DNA of 32,018 bases from GCA-2733415 sp049614485 (GTDB lineage Bacteria > Bacteroidota > Bacteroidia > Flavobacteriales > Flavobacteriaceae): the NCBI GenBank assembly GCA_049614485.1, contig JBMZDR010000022.1, positions 1 to 32,018 of the forward strand, read 5' to 3'. The notes under the pieces were generated by a model. It was not told the DNA's origin. It did no database searches and worked only from the letters and a program-made list of their open reading frames with translations. Position numbers and translations under genes: made by a program. This document shows positions 1-9,201 of the stretch, one piece after another. How positions within the stretch are numbered: the first letter of the stretch is position 1; the number at the start of each line of letters is the position of its first letter.

Positions 1-3000
1 GGCTTTAGTGAAGAATCTATTCTTGTAATTAAGAGACCACCTGCAAACTCACCAACCATTGTTCCTGAAGCAACGTCAAGCCAAGATAACTTCTTAGAAG
101 ATAGGTTTATATGTTTTGCATACAGGTATAGATACGAAGACGGTGAGTATTCTGCTACGTCTCAGTTTTCTGAGCCAAGCTTTTTACCCGGACCATTTAG
201 ATATAGTTCTGCAACTGCATTGAATGAAGGTATGTTAAATATTACAAATCAATGTAAGATAACATACAACACAGGAGGGCCTCTTGTAAAGTCTGTGGAT
301 TTATTATTTAAGGATATGAACAACTCTACTATCAAGATTATTGAAAAACTTGACAAAGAGGAGTTGGGTCTTGCTGATAATACAGACTATACATACACGT
401 TTAACAATAGTAAGATATTTACTATCGCTCCATCAGGAGAGATTCTTAGGTTGTTTGATAACGTACCAAGACTTGCTCAAGCACAAACCCTAATGGGTAA
501 CAGGCTTGTATATGGTAACTATGTTGAGGGGTATGATTTAGAAGATGCGGATGGAAACCCTACAAAGTTTGAGTACATTACCACATTAGCATCCGAGAGC
601 ATTGGTTTAAGTGAAATAGAAGACGAAACCTCATCAGGAAACTACTCTTGGGATGGCGCTCAAACAATACCACAATCTGTATTAGAAATTGACCTTACAG
701 ATTTGAACTTGGTGGCAGGTGCAGTAATAAATATTTTGTTTAGGTTCTCACATAATCAATGGTCGGGAACTCCACCATTCCCTACCGAAACAACAGAAGA
801 ACAAACTGTTGATTTCACATACATACTACCACAAGACTTTAATAGCGTGTATGACCTTGCTACGTCAACTGATTTTCAGGAAAAGATAGGTACTGTAACA
901 AACATACAGATAATCGCAGATGCTTGTAATGGTCAGACGTTTACAGACTTATTCAATTGTATTATCCCTAACGAGTTAAACGGACTATTCAAATATAGAA
1001 GTGGTATATCAGGTCCTAACCAACCTATAGCTATAACCACAAGCCCCGGCTCAAATGTTATTGGTTTTCAAATGCCATCAATGGAGTTTGTAGATGACCC
1101 TACGGGCGGTAACATTACACAAGAAGTTTACGAATACTACTCTATCACAACTGCTTCCGTAGAGTTTGCAGAGATTGGAGACCCTTCAAGTTTACATAGT
1201 AATAGAGGTTATGAGGTTGGTATTATTTATATGGATGATTACAACCGTATGACGACTGCATTAGTTAGTCCAAACAACACAGTTCACATACCTTGTAGTA
1301 ATTCAGAATTAAAAAATACCATAGATGTAAATATTCCTGTTGCTCAGGTAGCGCCAAGTTGGGCTAAGAGATACAAGTTCTGTATCAAACCTGACAAGAA
1401 GGATTACGATATTATATATTCAAACCTATTTTTTAGAGACCCTGCATCAGGTGCTGACTACTTCTTACTTGAAGGTCAGAACTCTCAAAAGGTTGAGGTT
1501 GGTGATGAGTTGATTGTAAAGACAGATACCCAAGGTCCGAGAAACAATTGTACTTGGACAACGGTATTGGAGAAGGATGCTCAGATGGCTGACTTTATAG
1601 AACCCGTTGATGCAAACGGAACTATCATACCTGTGCCTGCCGGTACTTATATGAAGCTTCGTGCTAACAATTTTAGCACAGAGGTTGGCGAACTTCCTGT
1701 GGTTGCTTATGGAGAAAAGTCTTCAAGCGGGAGCGGGTGTAGAACGGTAAACTATCCTGTTGACACAGAAGACCCAAACACACCGGGTAGCTTTATTGAT
1801 TATACAATTCCTGCAGGGAGTAGAATAAGAATAAGAATTGAAAACAACAGAAGAGGAAATTTAGATTCATTATGGGGGAATGTACCACCAAAGCATTGGT
1901 CTGTTGAAACAAAGTTTACTGCATCACAAGAGTATCCAAGCTTCAAGGATTGGTTTGTTGGAGATAATGTTGCATCTTCATTAGAGGCGCAAGCTACTGA
2001 TAGTGGAACAGGTGTGACAGGTCCGGGATTTAATTCAATTGATGGCACGTTTCAAAACTGTGGCACAGGAAACGTATCTTCTACGTTTAGACAGATAGGA
2101 AATAGATACTACTTTAGTGTAAAGAGTAGTGAGGGTTATAGTGGAAGTAAGAAAAAGACTACATTAAAAGTAGAGATTGAGGTTATTAGAACGGCAGATA
2201 CGGTTGTGTTTGAGTCAGACCCTCAAGATGCTGAACCGGATTTATGGTACGAAAGTTCTGTATCATTTGGTATAGGACCAAACGGTGAACACCTTGGTAA
2301 CATTCAAAACCAAAACTTTGGTACAGGAGCACCGGGATTAGTTAAAACTGCATTCTTTAATTGTTATGCGTTTGGTAATGGTGTTGAGAGTTATAAGATT
2401 AATGACTCTCTTGTAGGCAAGGAACTTGTATTAGGTAACCGTGCCACAACAACTGATTCAAAACTATATGGTGAAGAGTTGCGATTTGCCGACCTTACTT
2501 ATAGTGGTGTATACAATGCCGAGACCAATATAAATAGACTGAATGAATTTAACTTAGGGTTATCAAACTTTAAACCTTTAGAATTTTCATTTGGTCCTGT
2601 TATGAAACTCTTTGCAAGAGAGACGGATATATTAGTTCTACAAGAGGATAAGATATCTTATGTGTTAGCGGGTAAAAACTTATTGTCAGATGCAGGAGCA
2701 GGTAATGCTATTGTGTCAACACCTGAGGTTTTAGGAACTCAGATTGCAAGAATAGAGGAGTATGGCATCTCACACAACCCTGAAAGTTTTGCTCAATGGG
2801 GTGCAGATAAATACTTTACTGATGCCAAGAGAGGCGTGGTTATACAGTTGACAGGCTCAGGGCCAAACAATGATTCGCTACAGGTAGTATCAACGTTGGG
2901 GATGAGAACTTGGTTTAGGGATTTATTTAATACATCTTTTGAAACTCAGAAGTTGGGAGGGTTTGACCCATATATGAACGAGTTTGTTTTATCATCAAAC

Positions 3001-4086
3001 AACCAACAACTCCCTCAAGATGTTGAGTGTGCTGACTGTGGTATCACCACTACGATTAACATAACCAATACAGAACCATACGAGTTGTGTTACAACTTAG
3101 GTAACTTAGTTGGGGATGTTGAGATAGTATACGAGGTTGTGTCTGTATCAGGTACATTTAATGTATCAGCAGAATATGATGGCTCTACATACACATCAGG
3201 CGATGTAAGTACAGGTGGTAAACTAACCTTTGATAAATCTAAGATATTAGAAGAAGAGGCAAGCATTAACATAACATCTACAGGTAGTTGTGTGTTAACA
3301 CTAACTGTTAATTGTCCATTAGCACAAGAGATTGATATTATATTGGTTTGTTTAACAAGTGACAATGAAGCAGGTTTGTTTATACATAATGATTATAGAT
3401 GGACTGATAACGGTTTTGTTTCTCCACTACATAGCGAGCAGGTTGAGTTTGGTTCAGGTGCAAGTCCTATAGTTTCTCAATACAATACTATTTCAGGACC
3501 ACAAGGTGGTGGTACAATACCTGCTAATCAGGCGGTTATTTCTATTAGAAGTAATAAGATAGGTACGGATGACTTTAATTTTGATATAAATGCAGATAAG
3601 TTTAGATACTTAAGAACAAACACATTGTATCAAAACACACCATCCGACATCATTGACTTAATTAACGCAAGTAATACTGCTAACCCGATACAAGGGCCAA
3701 CGCAGGGTAATACGTTCTACCAAGCGCAGTTCAATATGCCAAGTGTAACAGGTGACAAGTTGTATATGATTTGGGATTACAGAAACAGTACACCTATTCA
3801 ACTATGTCAAGGAGCGGGAATTGTTGAAGCTTGTTGCGGATGTGAAGAAGGCGGAGGCGGAGGCGGAGGCGTAGACCCCGACCCAACCCCTGATTGTACA
3901 GAATACACAGTAAGTACAACGTCAGGCTCAGGCATAGGATTTACATTTGAAGATTGTGACACAGGCGAGGTTATTGAGTTGGCAGTTGGTGGAGCAAGCG
4001 GATATGATGCAGAGACATTCTGTGCACGCACAGGTAGTGTAAACGCAAGCGGACTAACAGTAACTGAAAACGGACCTTGTCAATAA
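1..4086 (+). CDS. Large phage tail-type structural protein, 5' end outside window
   Basis: The frame is open from base 1 and no start is needed inside the window; the TTG at 220 is an internal codon. 1361 residues are visible. The first visible part contains RYRYEDGEYSATSQFSEPS, a pattern I associate with large tail or tail-stabilisation proteins of crAss-like and other Bacteroidota phages (family memory, not a search). The protein is mostly beta-type, rich in Thr, Ser, Gly and Asn, with no membrane segment. Towards the end are Cys pairs (ECADC, CCGCEE), then a seven-glycine hinge at about 3850-3871, then a short Cys-containing terminal module of about 75 residues. It is followed 13 bases later by the next tail-type gene. 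The virion role is inferred from composition and neighbours; the exact part (hub, stabilisation protein, fibre) is not decided. Confidence 0.75.
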   Translation, partial: GFSEESILVIKRPPANSPTIVPEATSSQDNFLEDRFICFAYRYRYEDGEYSATSQFSEPSFLPGPFRYSSATALNEGMLNITNQCKITYNTGGPLVKSVDLLFKDMNNSTIKIIEKLDKEELGLADNTDYTYTFNNSKIFTIAPSGEILRLFDNVPRLAQAQTLMGNRLVYGNYVEGYDLEDADGNPTKFEYITTLASESIGLSEIEDETSSGNYSWDGAQTIPQSVLEIDLTDLNLVAGAVINILFRFSHNQWSGTPPFPTETTEEQTVDFTYILPQDFNSVYDLATSTDFQEKIGTVTNIQIIADACNGQTFTDLFNCIIPNELNGLFKYRSGISGPNQPIAITTSPGSNVIGFQMPSMEFVDDPTGGNITQEVYEYYSITTASVEFAEIGDPSSLHSNRGYEVGIIYMDDYNRMTTALVSPNNTVHIPCSNSELKNTIDVNIPVAQVAPSWAKRYKFCIKPDKKDYDIIYSNLFFRDPASGADYFLLEGQNSQKVEVGDELIVKTDTQGPRNNCTWTTVLEKDAQMADFIEPVDANGTIIPVPAGTYMKLRANNFSTEVGELPVVAYGEKSSSGSGCRTVNYPVDTEDPNTPGSFIDYTIPAGSRIRIRIENNRRGNLDSLWGNVPPKHWSVETKFTASQEYPSFKDWFVGDNVASSLEAQATDSGTGVTGPGFNSIDGTFQNCGTGNVSSTFRQIGNRYYFSVKSSEGYSGSKKKTTLKVEIEVIRTADTVVFESDPQDAEPDLWYESSVSFGIGPNGEHLGNIQNQNFGTGAPGLVKTAFFNCYAFGNGVESYKINDSLVGKELVLGNRATTTDSKLYGEELRFADLTYSGVYNAETNINRLNEFNLGLSNFKPLEFSFGPVMKLFARETDILVLQEDKISYVLAGKNLLSDAGAGNAIVSTPEVLGTQIARIEEYGISHNPESFAQWGADKYFTDAKRGVVIQLTGSGPNNDSLQVVSTLGMRTWFRDLFNTSFETQKLGGFDPYMNEFVLSSNNQQLPQDVECADCGITTTINITNTEPYELCYNLGNLVGDVEIVYEVVSVSGTFNVSAEYDGSTYTSGDVSTGGKLTFDKSKILEEEASINITSTGSCVLTLTVNCPLAQEIDIILVCLTSDNEAGLFIHNDYRWTDNGFVSPLHSEQVEFGSGASPIVSQYNTISGPQGGGTIPANQAVISIRSNKIGTDDFNFDINADKFRYLRTNTLYQNTPSDIIDLINASNTANPIQGPTQGNTFYQAQFNMPSVTGDKLYMIWDYRNSTPIQLCQGAGIVEACCGCEEGGGGGGGVDPDPTPDCTEYTVSTTSGSGIGFTFEDCDTGEVIELAVGGASGYDAETFCARTGSVNASGLTVTENGPCQ
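3850..3871 (+). repeat. 6-bp tandem repeat encoding a glycine hinge
   Basis: Three full copies of GGCGGA plus a partial fourth encode a run of seven glycines. It sits between the main body of the large tail protein and its Cys-rich terminal module, so it probably acts as a flexible linker. Such repeats can change copy number by slippage. Confidence 0.85.
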
Positions 4087-4099
4087 ATAAAATAAAATT

Positions 4100-5026
4100 A
4101 TGGCAACATACTATATAGACGGAACAACATTATCAAACTCAACTGCGGTGTATGACAACGCAGCAATGACGGTGTGTGCCGTAGACGGATTTTACTCAGA
4201 CGGTGTGATAGTAAGGGAGCAGGTTAATTGTAGCCTTCTTCCCGCTCAGACGTGTTCCACGTGTGCAGAGCCTTGTGGTGGAACTATTGCAGGGTCAGGT
4301 GCACAAGGTATATATTTGCTTGACTTAGATGTAGGAGGAACTGCCACAGATATAGGGGCTATTATAGTAATGTTTGACCCACGCTCAGTACCTGATGGTG
4401 TTAGAGCAACTTTTGATAGTACAGTATACAACAAGGTAAGTTCTCCTGTTGATGGATATCACGGCTCAACAAATCCAAATAACTTTACATACATTGGAGC
4501 GCAAGGTAGCGACTGTGGTATATCAGGTTCAACATACAACCTTAACGAGTTCAATTATGTAGCAGGCTCTTTTCAGCCAACGGGGAATACTCAGTCAGTT
4601 ACTGTGAATGCGGGTGATGTTTCTCTTGGCTCAAGCGCACCGGGCGATTGTATTATGGTTATACCTAAACCAAACCCCACACCAAGTGTAGTAAACTTTG
4701 AGTTTGTTGGTCCTTGTACAGGAACTGTTTTTGATATTAGCGTTTCGTGTCCTGCGGCACTACCAAGCTATAGCAGTACAACTGTTGCGAGACCGGGTTT
4801 CTTAGCAGCTTGTGAAGACACTATCAATCAGACGTTCTATCACGCACCTGTAAATGGAACTGCAGGAGTACCCGCTCTTTATGATTGGGTGTTTAGCGAC
4901 CAAAACGGACAATCAACCTTATTAGGGGGGTGGTATAAAGTAGAGAATGTAAACGGAGTACAATATCCTATTGAAGTAGATGACAATGGTATTATCATTA
5001 CAATAGGAACGTGTGACCCAACATAA
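4100..5026 (+). CDS. Cys-rich tail-type structural protein
   Basis: A 308-residue protein starting MATYYIDGTTLSNSTAVYDN. The start follows an A-rich leader (AAATAAAATAAAATT) of the kind used by Bacteroidota in place of a Shine-Dalgarno sequence. It has many Cys residues near residues 48-60 (CSTCAEPCGG) and again in the second half, and is rich in Gly, Ser, Thr and Val without membrane segments. Its GPCTGTVFDISVSCPA stretch resembles a Cys-bearing beta stretch near the end of the preceding protein, so the two may share a domain type. It lies between two other tail-type genes with gaps of 13 and 9 bases, so it is probably co-transcribed with them. I infer a virion surface or tail role; no enzyme motif is visible. 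Confidence 0.7.
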   Translation: MATYYIDGTTLSNSTAVYDNAAMTVCAVDGFYSDGVIVREQVNCSLLPAQTCSTCAEPCGGTIAGSGAQGIYLLDLDVGGTATDIGAIIVMFDPRSVPDGVRATFDSTVYNKVSSPVDGYHGSTNPNNFTYIGAQGSDCGISGSTYNLNEFNYVAGSFQPTGNTQSVTVNAGDVSLGSSAPGDCIMVIPKPNPTPSVVNFEFVGPCTGTVFDISVSCPAALPSYSSTTVARPGFLAACEDTINQTFYHAPVNGTAGVPALYDWVFSDQNGQSTLLGGWYKVENVNGVQYPIEVDDNGIIITIGTCDPT

Positions 5027-5035
5027 TAAAAGAAT

Positions 5036-5833
5036 ATGGCAGCACAGAACTTTCAAGAATATACACTAACATATGACCAAGGCGTTCAAGGATGGCCTTC
5101 GTTTTATTCATATCTACCTGATTGGATGATAGGTATGAACAACTATTTCTATACGTTTAAGGGCGGTGATTTGTATCGTCACAACGTAAACAATACGAGG
5201 AATAACTTCTATGGCATTCAGTATAGTTCTACGCTACGTTCTGTATTTAACGATATGCCTCTTGAAAACAAGTTATTTAAAACCATAAACTTAGAGGGTG
5301 ATGACACTTGGGGTGCTACGTTAGCTACAGATATTCAAGACTCAGGATTTATTCAAGCAGGTTGGTTTGAAAAAAAGGAGCAGGTATACTATGCGTTTGT
5401 AAGAAACTCAGGTACAGTACCCGCAGGTCAGGATGAGTATGCTTTACGTTCTCTAAATGGTATCGGGAAAAGTGATAGTGTTGTAGGTAGCACAGTATTC
5501 TTTGATTTACAGTACAAGATAAATAACATAATTTCTGTAGGAGATATGTTGTACTTCGCACTACCCCCATACACCACACCACAACTTGCAGGTCAGGTGA
5601 CCGCAATAAACTATGACCCTTTGACGGGTACAAATAACTTAGAAATAGATACAACTATTCCGGGAGCAGTACCAATCCCAATTCAGGATGCATTCTTTTT
5701 GTTTATTAAAAATGCCATTGCTGAGTCTCACGGTGTATTAGGACACTACTGCGTATTTGACATAACCAACACCAATACAAGTGGCATCAACCTCTTTGCG
5801 GTTGAGTCTGAGGTTATGAAATCATACCCATAA
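5036..5833 (+). CDS. Tail-type structural protein (GWPSFYSYLPDWM motif)
   Basis: A 265-residue protein. Near the N-terminus it has GWPSFYSYLPDWMIG followed by FYTFKGGDLYRHN. I recognise this pattern from structural proteins of Bacteroidota podoviruses, including crAss-like phages, where it occurs in tail or muzzle-type proteins (from memory). The rest alternates beta-type hydrophobic stretches with loops; there is no signal peptide or membrane segment. The gene follows the Cys-rich protein by 9 bases and ends 3 bases before the first copy of the phage's dispersed palindrome. A virion role is likely; the exact location is not decided. Confidence 0.7.
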   Translation: MAAQNFQEYTLTYDQGVQGWPSFYSYLPDWMIGMNNYFYTFKGGDLYRHNVNNTRNNFYGIQYSSTLRSVFNDMPLENKLFKTINLEGDDTWGATLATDIQDSGFIQAGWFEKKEQVYYAFVRNSGTVPAGQDEYALRSLNGIGKSDSVVGSTVFFDLQYKINNIISVGDMLYFALPPYTTPQLAGQVTAINYDPLTGTNNLEIDTTIPGAVPIPIQDAFFLFIKNAIAESHGVLGHYCVFDITNTNTSGINLFAVESEVMKSYP

Positions 5834-5836
5834 TTA

Positions 5837-5852
5837 GTGTCTTCAAAGACAC
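5837..5852 (+). repeat. Dispersed palindrome copy 1 (GTGTCTTCAAAGACAC)
   Basis: Exact consensus copy: 7-bp arms GTGTCTT/AAGACAC around CA. It lies 3 bases after the stop of the tail gene and 24 bases before the ATG of the GNAT gene. AATT on both sides could lengthen the stem past one bulged A. Confidence 0.9.
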
Positions 5853-5864
5853 AATTTATTTTAG

Positions 5865-5872
5865 TATCTTTG
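5865..5872 (+). promoter_or_regulatory. Possible Bacteroidota -7 box (TATCTTTG)
   Basis: TATCTTTG fits the TAnnTTTG -7 element of Bacteroidota. At 20-base spacing upstream there is TTC, not TTG, lying inside the palindrome, so the -33 element is imperfect. A start from this promoter would fall almost on the ATG at 5876, which would make the transcript leaderless. Weak call. Confidence 0.3.
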
Positions 5873-5875
5873 CGT

Positions 5876-6286
5876 ATGGCGTTAGATGTAAGAACACTTG
5901 TGGAATCTGACTACGATAACATCCTCACAAAATGGTGGGATGATTGGGGTTGGGAAGCACCACAAAAAGATTTCTTGCCCGACAATGGAACAGGTGGAGT
6001 GATGGTATTAGATGGAGAAGAGCCAATATGTGCAGGATTTATCTACGTTACCAACTCTTCAGTAGCTTGGGTTGATTGGATTGTTTCGAGTAAGACGTAC
6101 AGAAAGAAACCACAAAGACAACAAGCGATTGGATTGTTGATTGAAACGCTAACAAATATATGTAAGAGTAGTGGATATAAATATTCATATGCTTTGATAA
6201 AACACAAGGGGCTAATCGCAACATACGAGCAGCTTGGATATATCAAAGGAGACTCGTACACAAATGAGATGATAAAAGTATTATAA
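5876..6286 (+). CDS. GNAT-family N-acetyltransferase
   Basis: A 136-residue protein read from ATG 5876 (MALDVRTLVESDYDN). A longer reading from GTG 5837 would only translate the dispersed palindrome as MSSKT, so I reject it. The layout fits a small GNAT fold: N-terminal substrate strand/helix, central strands ICAGFIYVTNSSVAWVDWIVSS, a helix after RKKPQRQQAIGLLIETL in the acetyl-CoA pyrophosphate position, and the C-terminal YEQLGYIKGD motif typical of GNATs. The usual R/Q-x-x-G-x-G/A loop is altered. The acceptor is unknown. It lies within the virion block, between tail-type and ejection-type genes, and ends 1 base before the next ATG, so it is probably made late and may modify a virion or host protein. 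Confidence 0.75.
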   Translation: MALDVRTLVESDYDNILTKWWDDWGWEAPQKDFLPDNGTGGVMVLDGEEPICAGFIYVTNSSVAWVDWIVSSKTYRKKPQRQQAIGLLIETLTNICKSSGYKYSYALIKHKGLIATYEQLGYIKGDSYTNEMIKVL

Positions 6287-6287
6287 T

Positions 6288-7169
6288 ATGGCAATGTTTA
6301 CAACTATAGCGGCAGGCGTTGGATTAGCAGCAACAGGTGTTTCTACCGCAATGTCTTTTAGCCAAGCATCAAGTCAAAGAAAAGCGGCTGAAAGGGCTAC
6401 AAGAGAAGCCGACCAAAAAATGGCAGAAGCAAGAGCACGATTAGAGGTGAACTATGCTAAGTCTATGGCAGTTCAAAAAGAACCTTACGAACTACAGAGA
6501 GAGGCAGAACTTACGGGTACTGCACAACTTATTGAAGCGGGTCAAGAAAGCGAAAGAGGTTCGCAAACTACCGCAGGTAAGGTGTTGGCCCTTCAACAAC
6601 AAGGTCAGGGTGCTATTCGCTCCGCAATGGGCGAGGAGTTATCTGATATTCAAGGTATGATTATCGAGGAAGAGTCTCGTAACCGTGATGTGAATGTTCA
6701 GTTAGACTTGGGAGAAGTAGCCGGTAAACAAAGAGAAGCGGCAGAAGCAAAGGCAAGAGCAGAAAAAGCTAAGGCAGAAGGATTCCAAGGGGCAGTAAGT
6801 TTTGTTCAGCAGGGTGTTGCGATGTATCCTTTAGTTGGTAAAGGAGGAACACACAACAAGCAGTTGGCAGATGTGACTCCTGTTAGCACGCAGTCCCCAT
6901 CTACTCCAAGAATGGATGCGTTAAGACAACAATATCCAAATCTATACGGAATGACACCAACGACACCATCGACTTTTAGTCAGCCTCAGTTGGGTGGCTC
7001 TCAGTTTGGTGTTCAGATACCATCTAACCTACAGATACAACCATTACAATATGGTTTACAAAACCCCTCAATTAGTGGTTTAAATATAGGGATGCAACCA
7101 AATCCATTCTACTATGGACAACAACCTTATTCATTTGGTGGGTTAGGACTTAAGAGTGGCAAGTATTAA
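6288..7169 (+). CDS. Probable internal virion (ejection) protein, T7 gp14-like position
   Basis: A 293-residue protein. Residues 1-27 form a small, Ala/Gly-rich hydrophobic segment (TIAAGVGLAATGVSTAMSF) that could insert into a membrane. Residues 28-165 are charged, rich in Ala, Glu, Arg and Gln, and likely a long coiled coil. The last 110 residues are rich in Pro, Gln, Ser and Gly with no obvious fold. This architecture, and its place directly before a 672-aa and a giant 2887-aa protein, resembles the T7 gp14-gp15-gp16 ejection cassette. That is an argument from order and composition, not from recognisable sequence similarity. It starts 1 base after the GNAT stop and ends 10 bases before the next gene. 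Confidence 0.6.
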   Translation: MAMFTTIAAGVGLAATGVSTAMSFSQASSQRKAAERATREADQKMAEARARLEVNYAKSMAVQKEPYELQREAELTGTAQLIEAGQESERGSQTTAGKVLALQQQGQGAIRSAMGEELSDIQGMIIEEESRNRDVNVQLDLGEVAGKQREAAEAKARAEKAKAEGFQGAVSFVQQGVAMYPLVGKGGTHNKQLADVTPVSTQSPSTPRMDALRQQYPNLYGMTPTTPSTFSQPQLGGSQFGVQIPSNLQIQPLQYGLQNPSISGLNIGMQPNPFYYGQQPYSFGGLGLKSGKY

Positions 7170-7179
7170 AATATAAAGA

Positions 7180-9198
7180 ATGGCAACAGGATACGCATAC
7201 CAACCCACAGACCCTCAGGCACAATTAAATTGGGCTGAGGTAGGTCAGAATCTTAGTAATGTTTTAAATGCAGAGGCTGCAAAGCGTGATGCACAGATTA
7301 ATGAGATTAACGACCAAACTCGTGAGTTTCTTAAGCAAGCAGAGAACATACCTCAAGGAGAGTCTACCTCTATCAGAGAGTGGGGATTACAGTATAGTGG
7401 GCAACTTACAGAAGCGGTTAGACTTCAGCAAGACCTTTTAAAGAAAGGTGATATTAATATGACTGAGTTTTTAACTGCAAGACAAAACCTTCAGGACGGT
7501 ACGGACAATGCGTTTACATTGATGCAAGAGTATCAAGATGTATATGCAAAAAAGATGGAACGTATGAAGAGCGACAATCCCGATATGTCATCTCAGCAAT
7601 TAGAGGTGTGGCTTATGGAGAACGCAGAAGGTTTTGCTAACTTCAATAGAAGCCAACTTATGCCCGACCCAAGAACAGGTAAGGTAGTTGTTGGTATGAA
7701 GGTTAGAAACCCTAAGACGGGATTGATGGAGTTAAGTACAGACCCTAACGACAGACGTAGCGTTAGCGCTTTACGTGGTCAGCTTATGGGTGAGTTTAAC
7801 GAATACAACTTAGAAGCTAAAACTGCCGAGTGGGTAGAGGGTAATGGGAAGTGGACTCAGATAATTAGAGATATGGGAACGAGAACCCAATCAGGTGTTA
7901 TTGAGACTATTATGAATCCTATGGAAAAACTACTTACGGTTGATAAAAGCGGTAAGAGAATATTTGATATAGATAAAGCAAGAGCGTTAGGAGTTCCTGA
8001 GTCAGACCTTGAGGCAATGAACCTTTACATACAAGCAGAGGATGATTGGATTACAGGTCAGGCAGCAAACCCACTTACTGTATCCTCAGTTCTTACAGAG
8101 AATGCAGGGACTGCATCAAACGGTAAAGAGTTTACGTTTACATATTCTGTAGACGATGCAAAAGCAAACCCTGAAAAGATTTTACTCGACCCTCAATCTA
8201 ACCAACCAATTTTTGATAAGAGTGTAAATCCAAATGGTGAAGAACAAGAAGAGGTGTTCCGTCAATATATGCGTAATTCAATACGTAACAAACATAACGT
8301 AACGGCTGAAGTTAAGACTGTTAGAGATTACGCAATGAACGCTCCTCAACCAACAACCCCTCAAATAAAAGCGAATCAGAAAAAGAAAGAGGATGAGGAT
8401 TACGTACAGAATGTAGCTAAGTTGTATTATGGTAGTGATGACGAGGTTGTTGAAGCAGAAAACTTCTTAAGAACATATAACCCTACTATTGACACTATAG
8501 ATAGAAGAGGTGATGACTTAGTTATAACATACAATGACGGAAGAAATCCTGAGACTATAAAATGGAGAGGTGATGATGGTAGTCTGTTAGCGCAAGATTC
8601 TTGGGTGATTGGTGCAGCAAACGCATTCAGACCAAAAGGACAAGCAATTGGAAATATTAATGATATTGTAGCGGGCGCAGGTATTGATGCCTCAAGAGCG
8701 TTTAACCCTGATTCATATGGTTTCTCTGCATCTGATTCACAATCTCAAGAGGGTCTCGATGACGCATTTAAGAGAGAGGTGATTAGAAAATCTAACGCAA
8801 CCCCTGATATGTTTGTTCCTAATGGAAGAGAGAAAACAGGACCTTTACTTCAAAACTTCATAGCCTCAACACCGGGTCTTTCGGGACTTTCAGTAGAGAC
8901 GGGTAGTGGAACTAATGATACTGTAACAGTAAAGGACGGGGAAAATGTAGTAGCTACCTTTGATTTAGATATGTTGGATGACTTGAGCGGTAATGAACAA
9001 AAAGCAATGCAAGCTGATATGTTAAGAACTCTTGTCGAACTTGCAAATAACAGAGCAAGTGTAGAACAAAAAGCATTGACAACTAAGGGTAAAAGAAAAA
9101 CAACCACAACCAAAAGAAAGGGTAGGGGTAGATTAGATGGTAGTTCAAATAATTCAAATGCACCAAGACCAAATGGAGGCGGAGCACCAAGACCATAA
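7180..9198 (+). CDS. Probable internal virion (ejection) protein, T7 gp15-like position
   Basis: A 672-residue, largely helical, hydrophilic protein with no signal peptide or membrane segment. The N-terminal third has long charged helices (LSNVLNAEAAKRDAQINEIN and onwards). The middle is mixed. The last 45 residues are a basic, low-complexity tail with TTKGKRKTTTTKRKGRGR followed by Asn, Pro and Gly, which could contact DNA or neighbouring ejection proteins. It is the second gene of a three-gene set and ends 3 bases before the giant protein. The start ATG follows AAAATATAAAGA. A role in the internal core or DNA ejection tube is inferred from gene order only. Confidence 0.55.
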   Translation: MATGYAYQPTDPQAQLNWAEVGQNLSNVLNAEAAKRDAQINEINDQTREFLKQAENIPQGESTSIREWGLQYSGQLTEAVRLQQDLLKKGDINMTEFLTARQNLQDGTDNAFTLMQEYQDVYAKKMERMKSDNPDMSSQQLEVWLMENAEGFANFNRSQLMPDPRTGKVVVGMKVRNPKTGLMELSTDPNDRRSVSALRGQLMGEFNEYNLEAKTAEWVEGNGKWTQIIRDMGTRTQSGVIETIMNPMEKLLTVDKSGKRIFDIDKARALGVPESDLEAMNLYIQAEDDWITGQAANPLTVSSVLTENAGTASNGKEFTFTYSVDDAKANPEKILLDPQSNQPIFDKSVNPNGEEQEEVFRQYMRNSIRNKHNVTAEVKTVRDYAMNAPQPTTPQIKANQKKKEDEDYVQNVAKLYYGSDDEVVEAENFLRTYNPTIDTIDRRGDDLVITYNDGRNPETIKWRGDDGSLLAQDSWVIGAANAFRPKGQAIGNINDIVAGAGIDASRAFNPDSYGFSASDSQSQEGLDDAFKREVIRKSNATPDMFVPNGREKTGPLLQNFIASTPGLSGLSVETGSGTNDTVTVKDGENVVATFDLDMLDDLSGNEQKAMQADMLRTLVELANNRASVEQKALTTKGKRKTTTTKRKGRGRLDGSSNNSNAPRPNGGGAPRP

Positions 9199-9201
9199 TA
9201 T

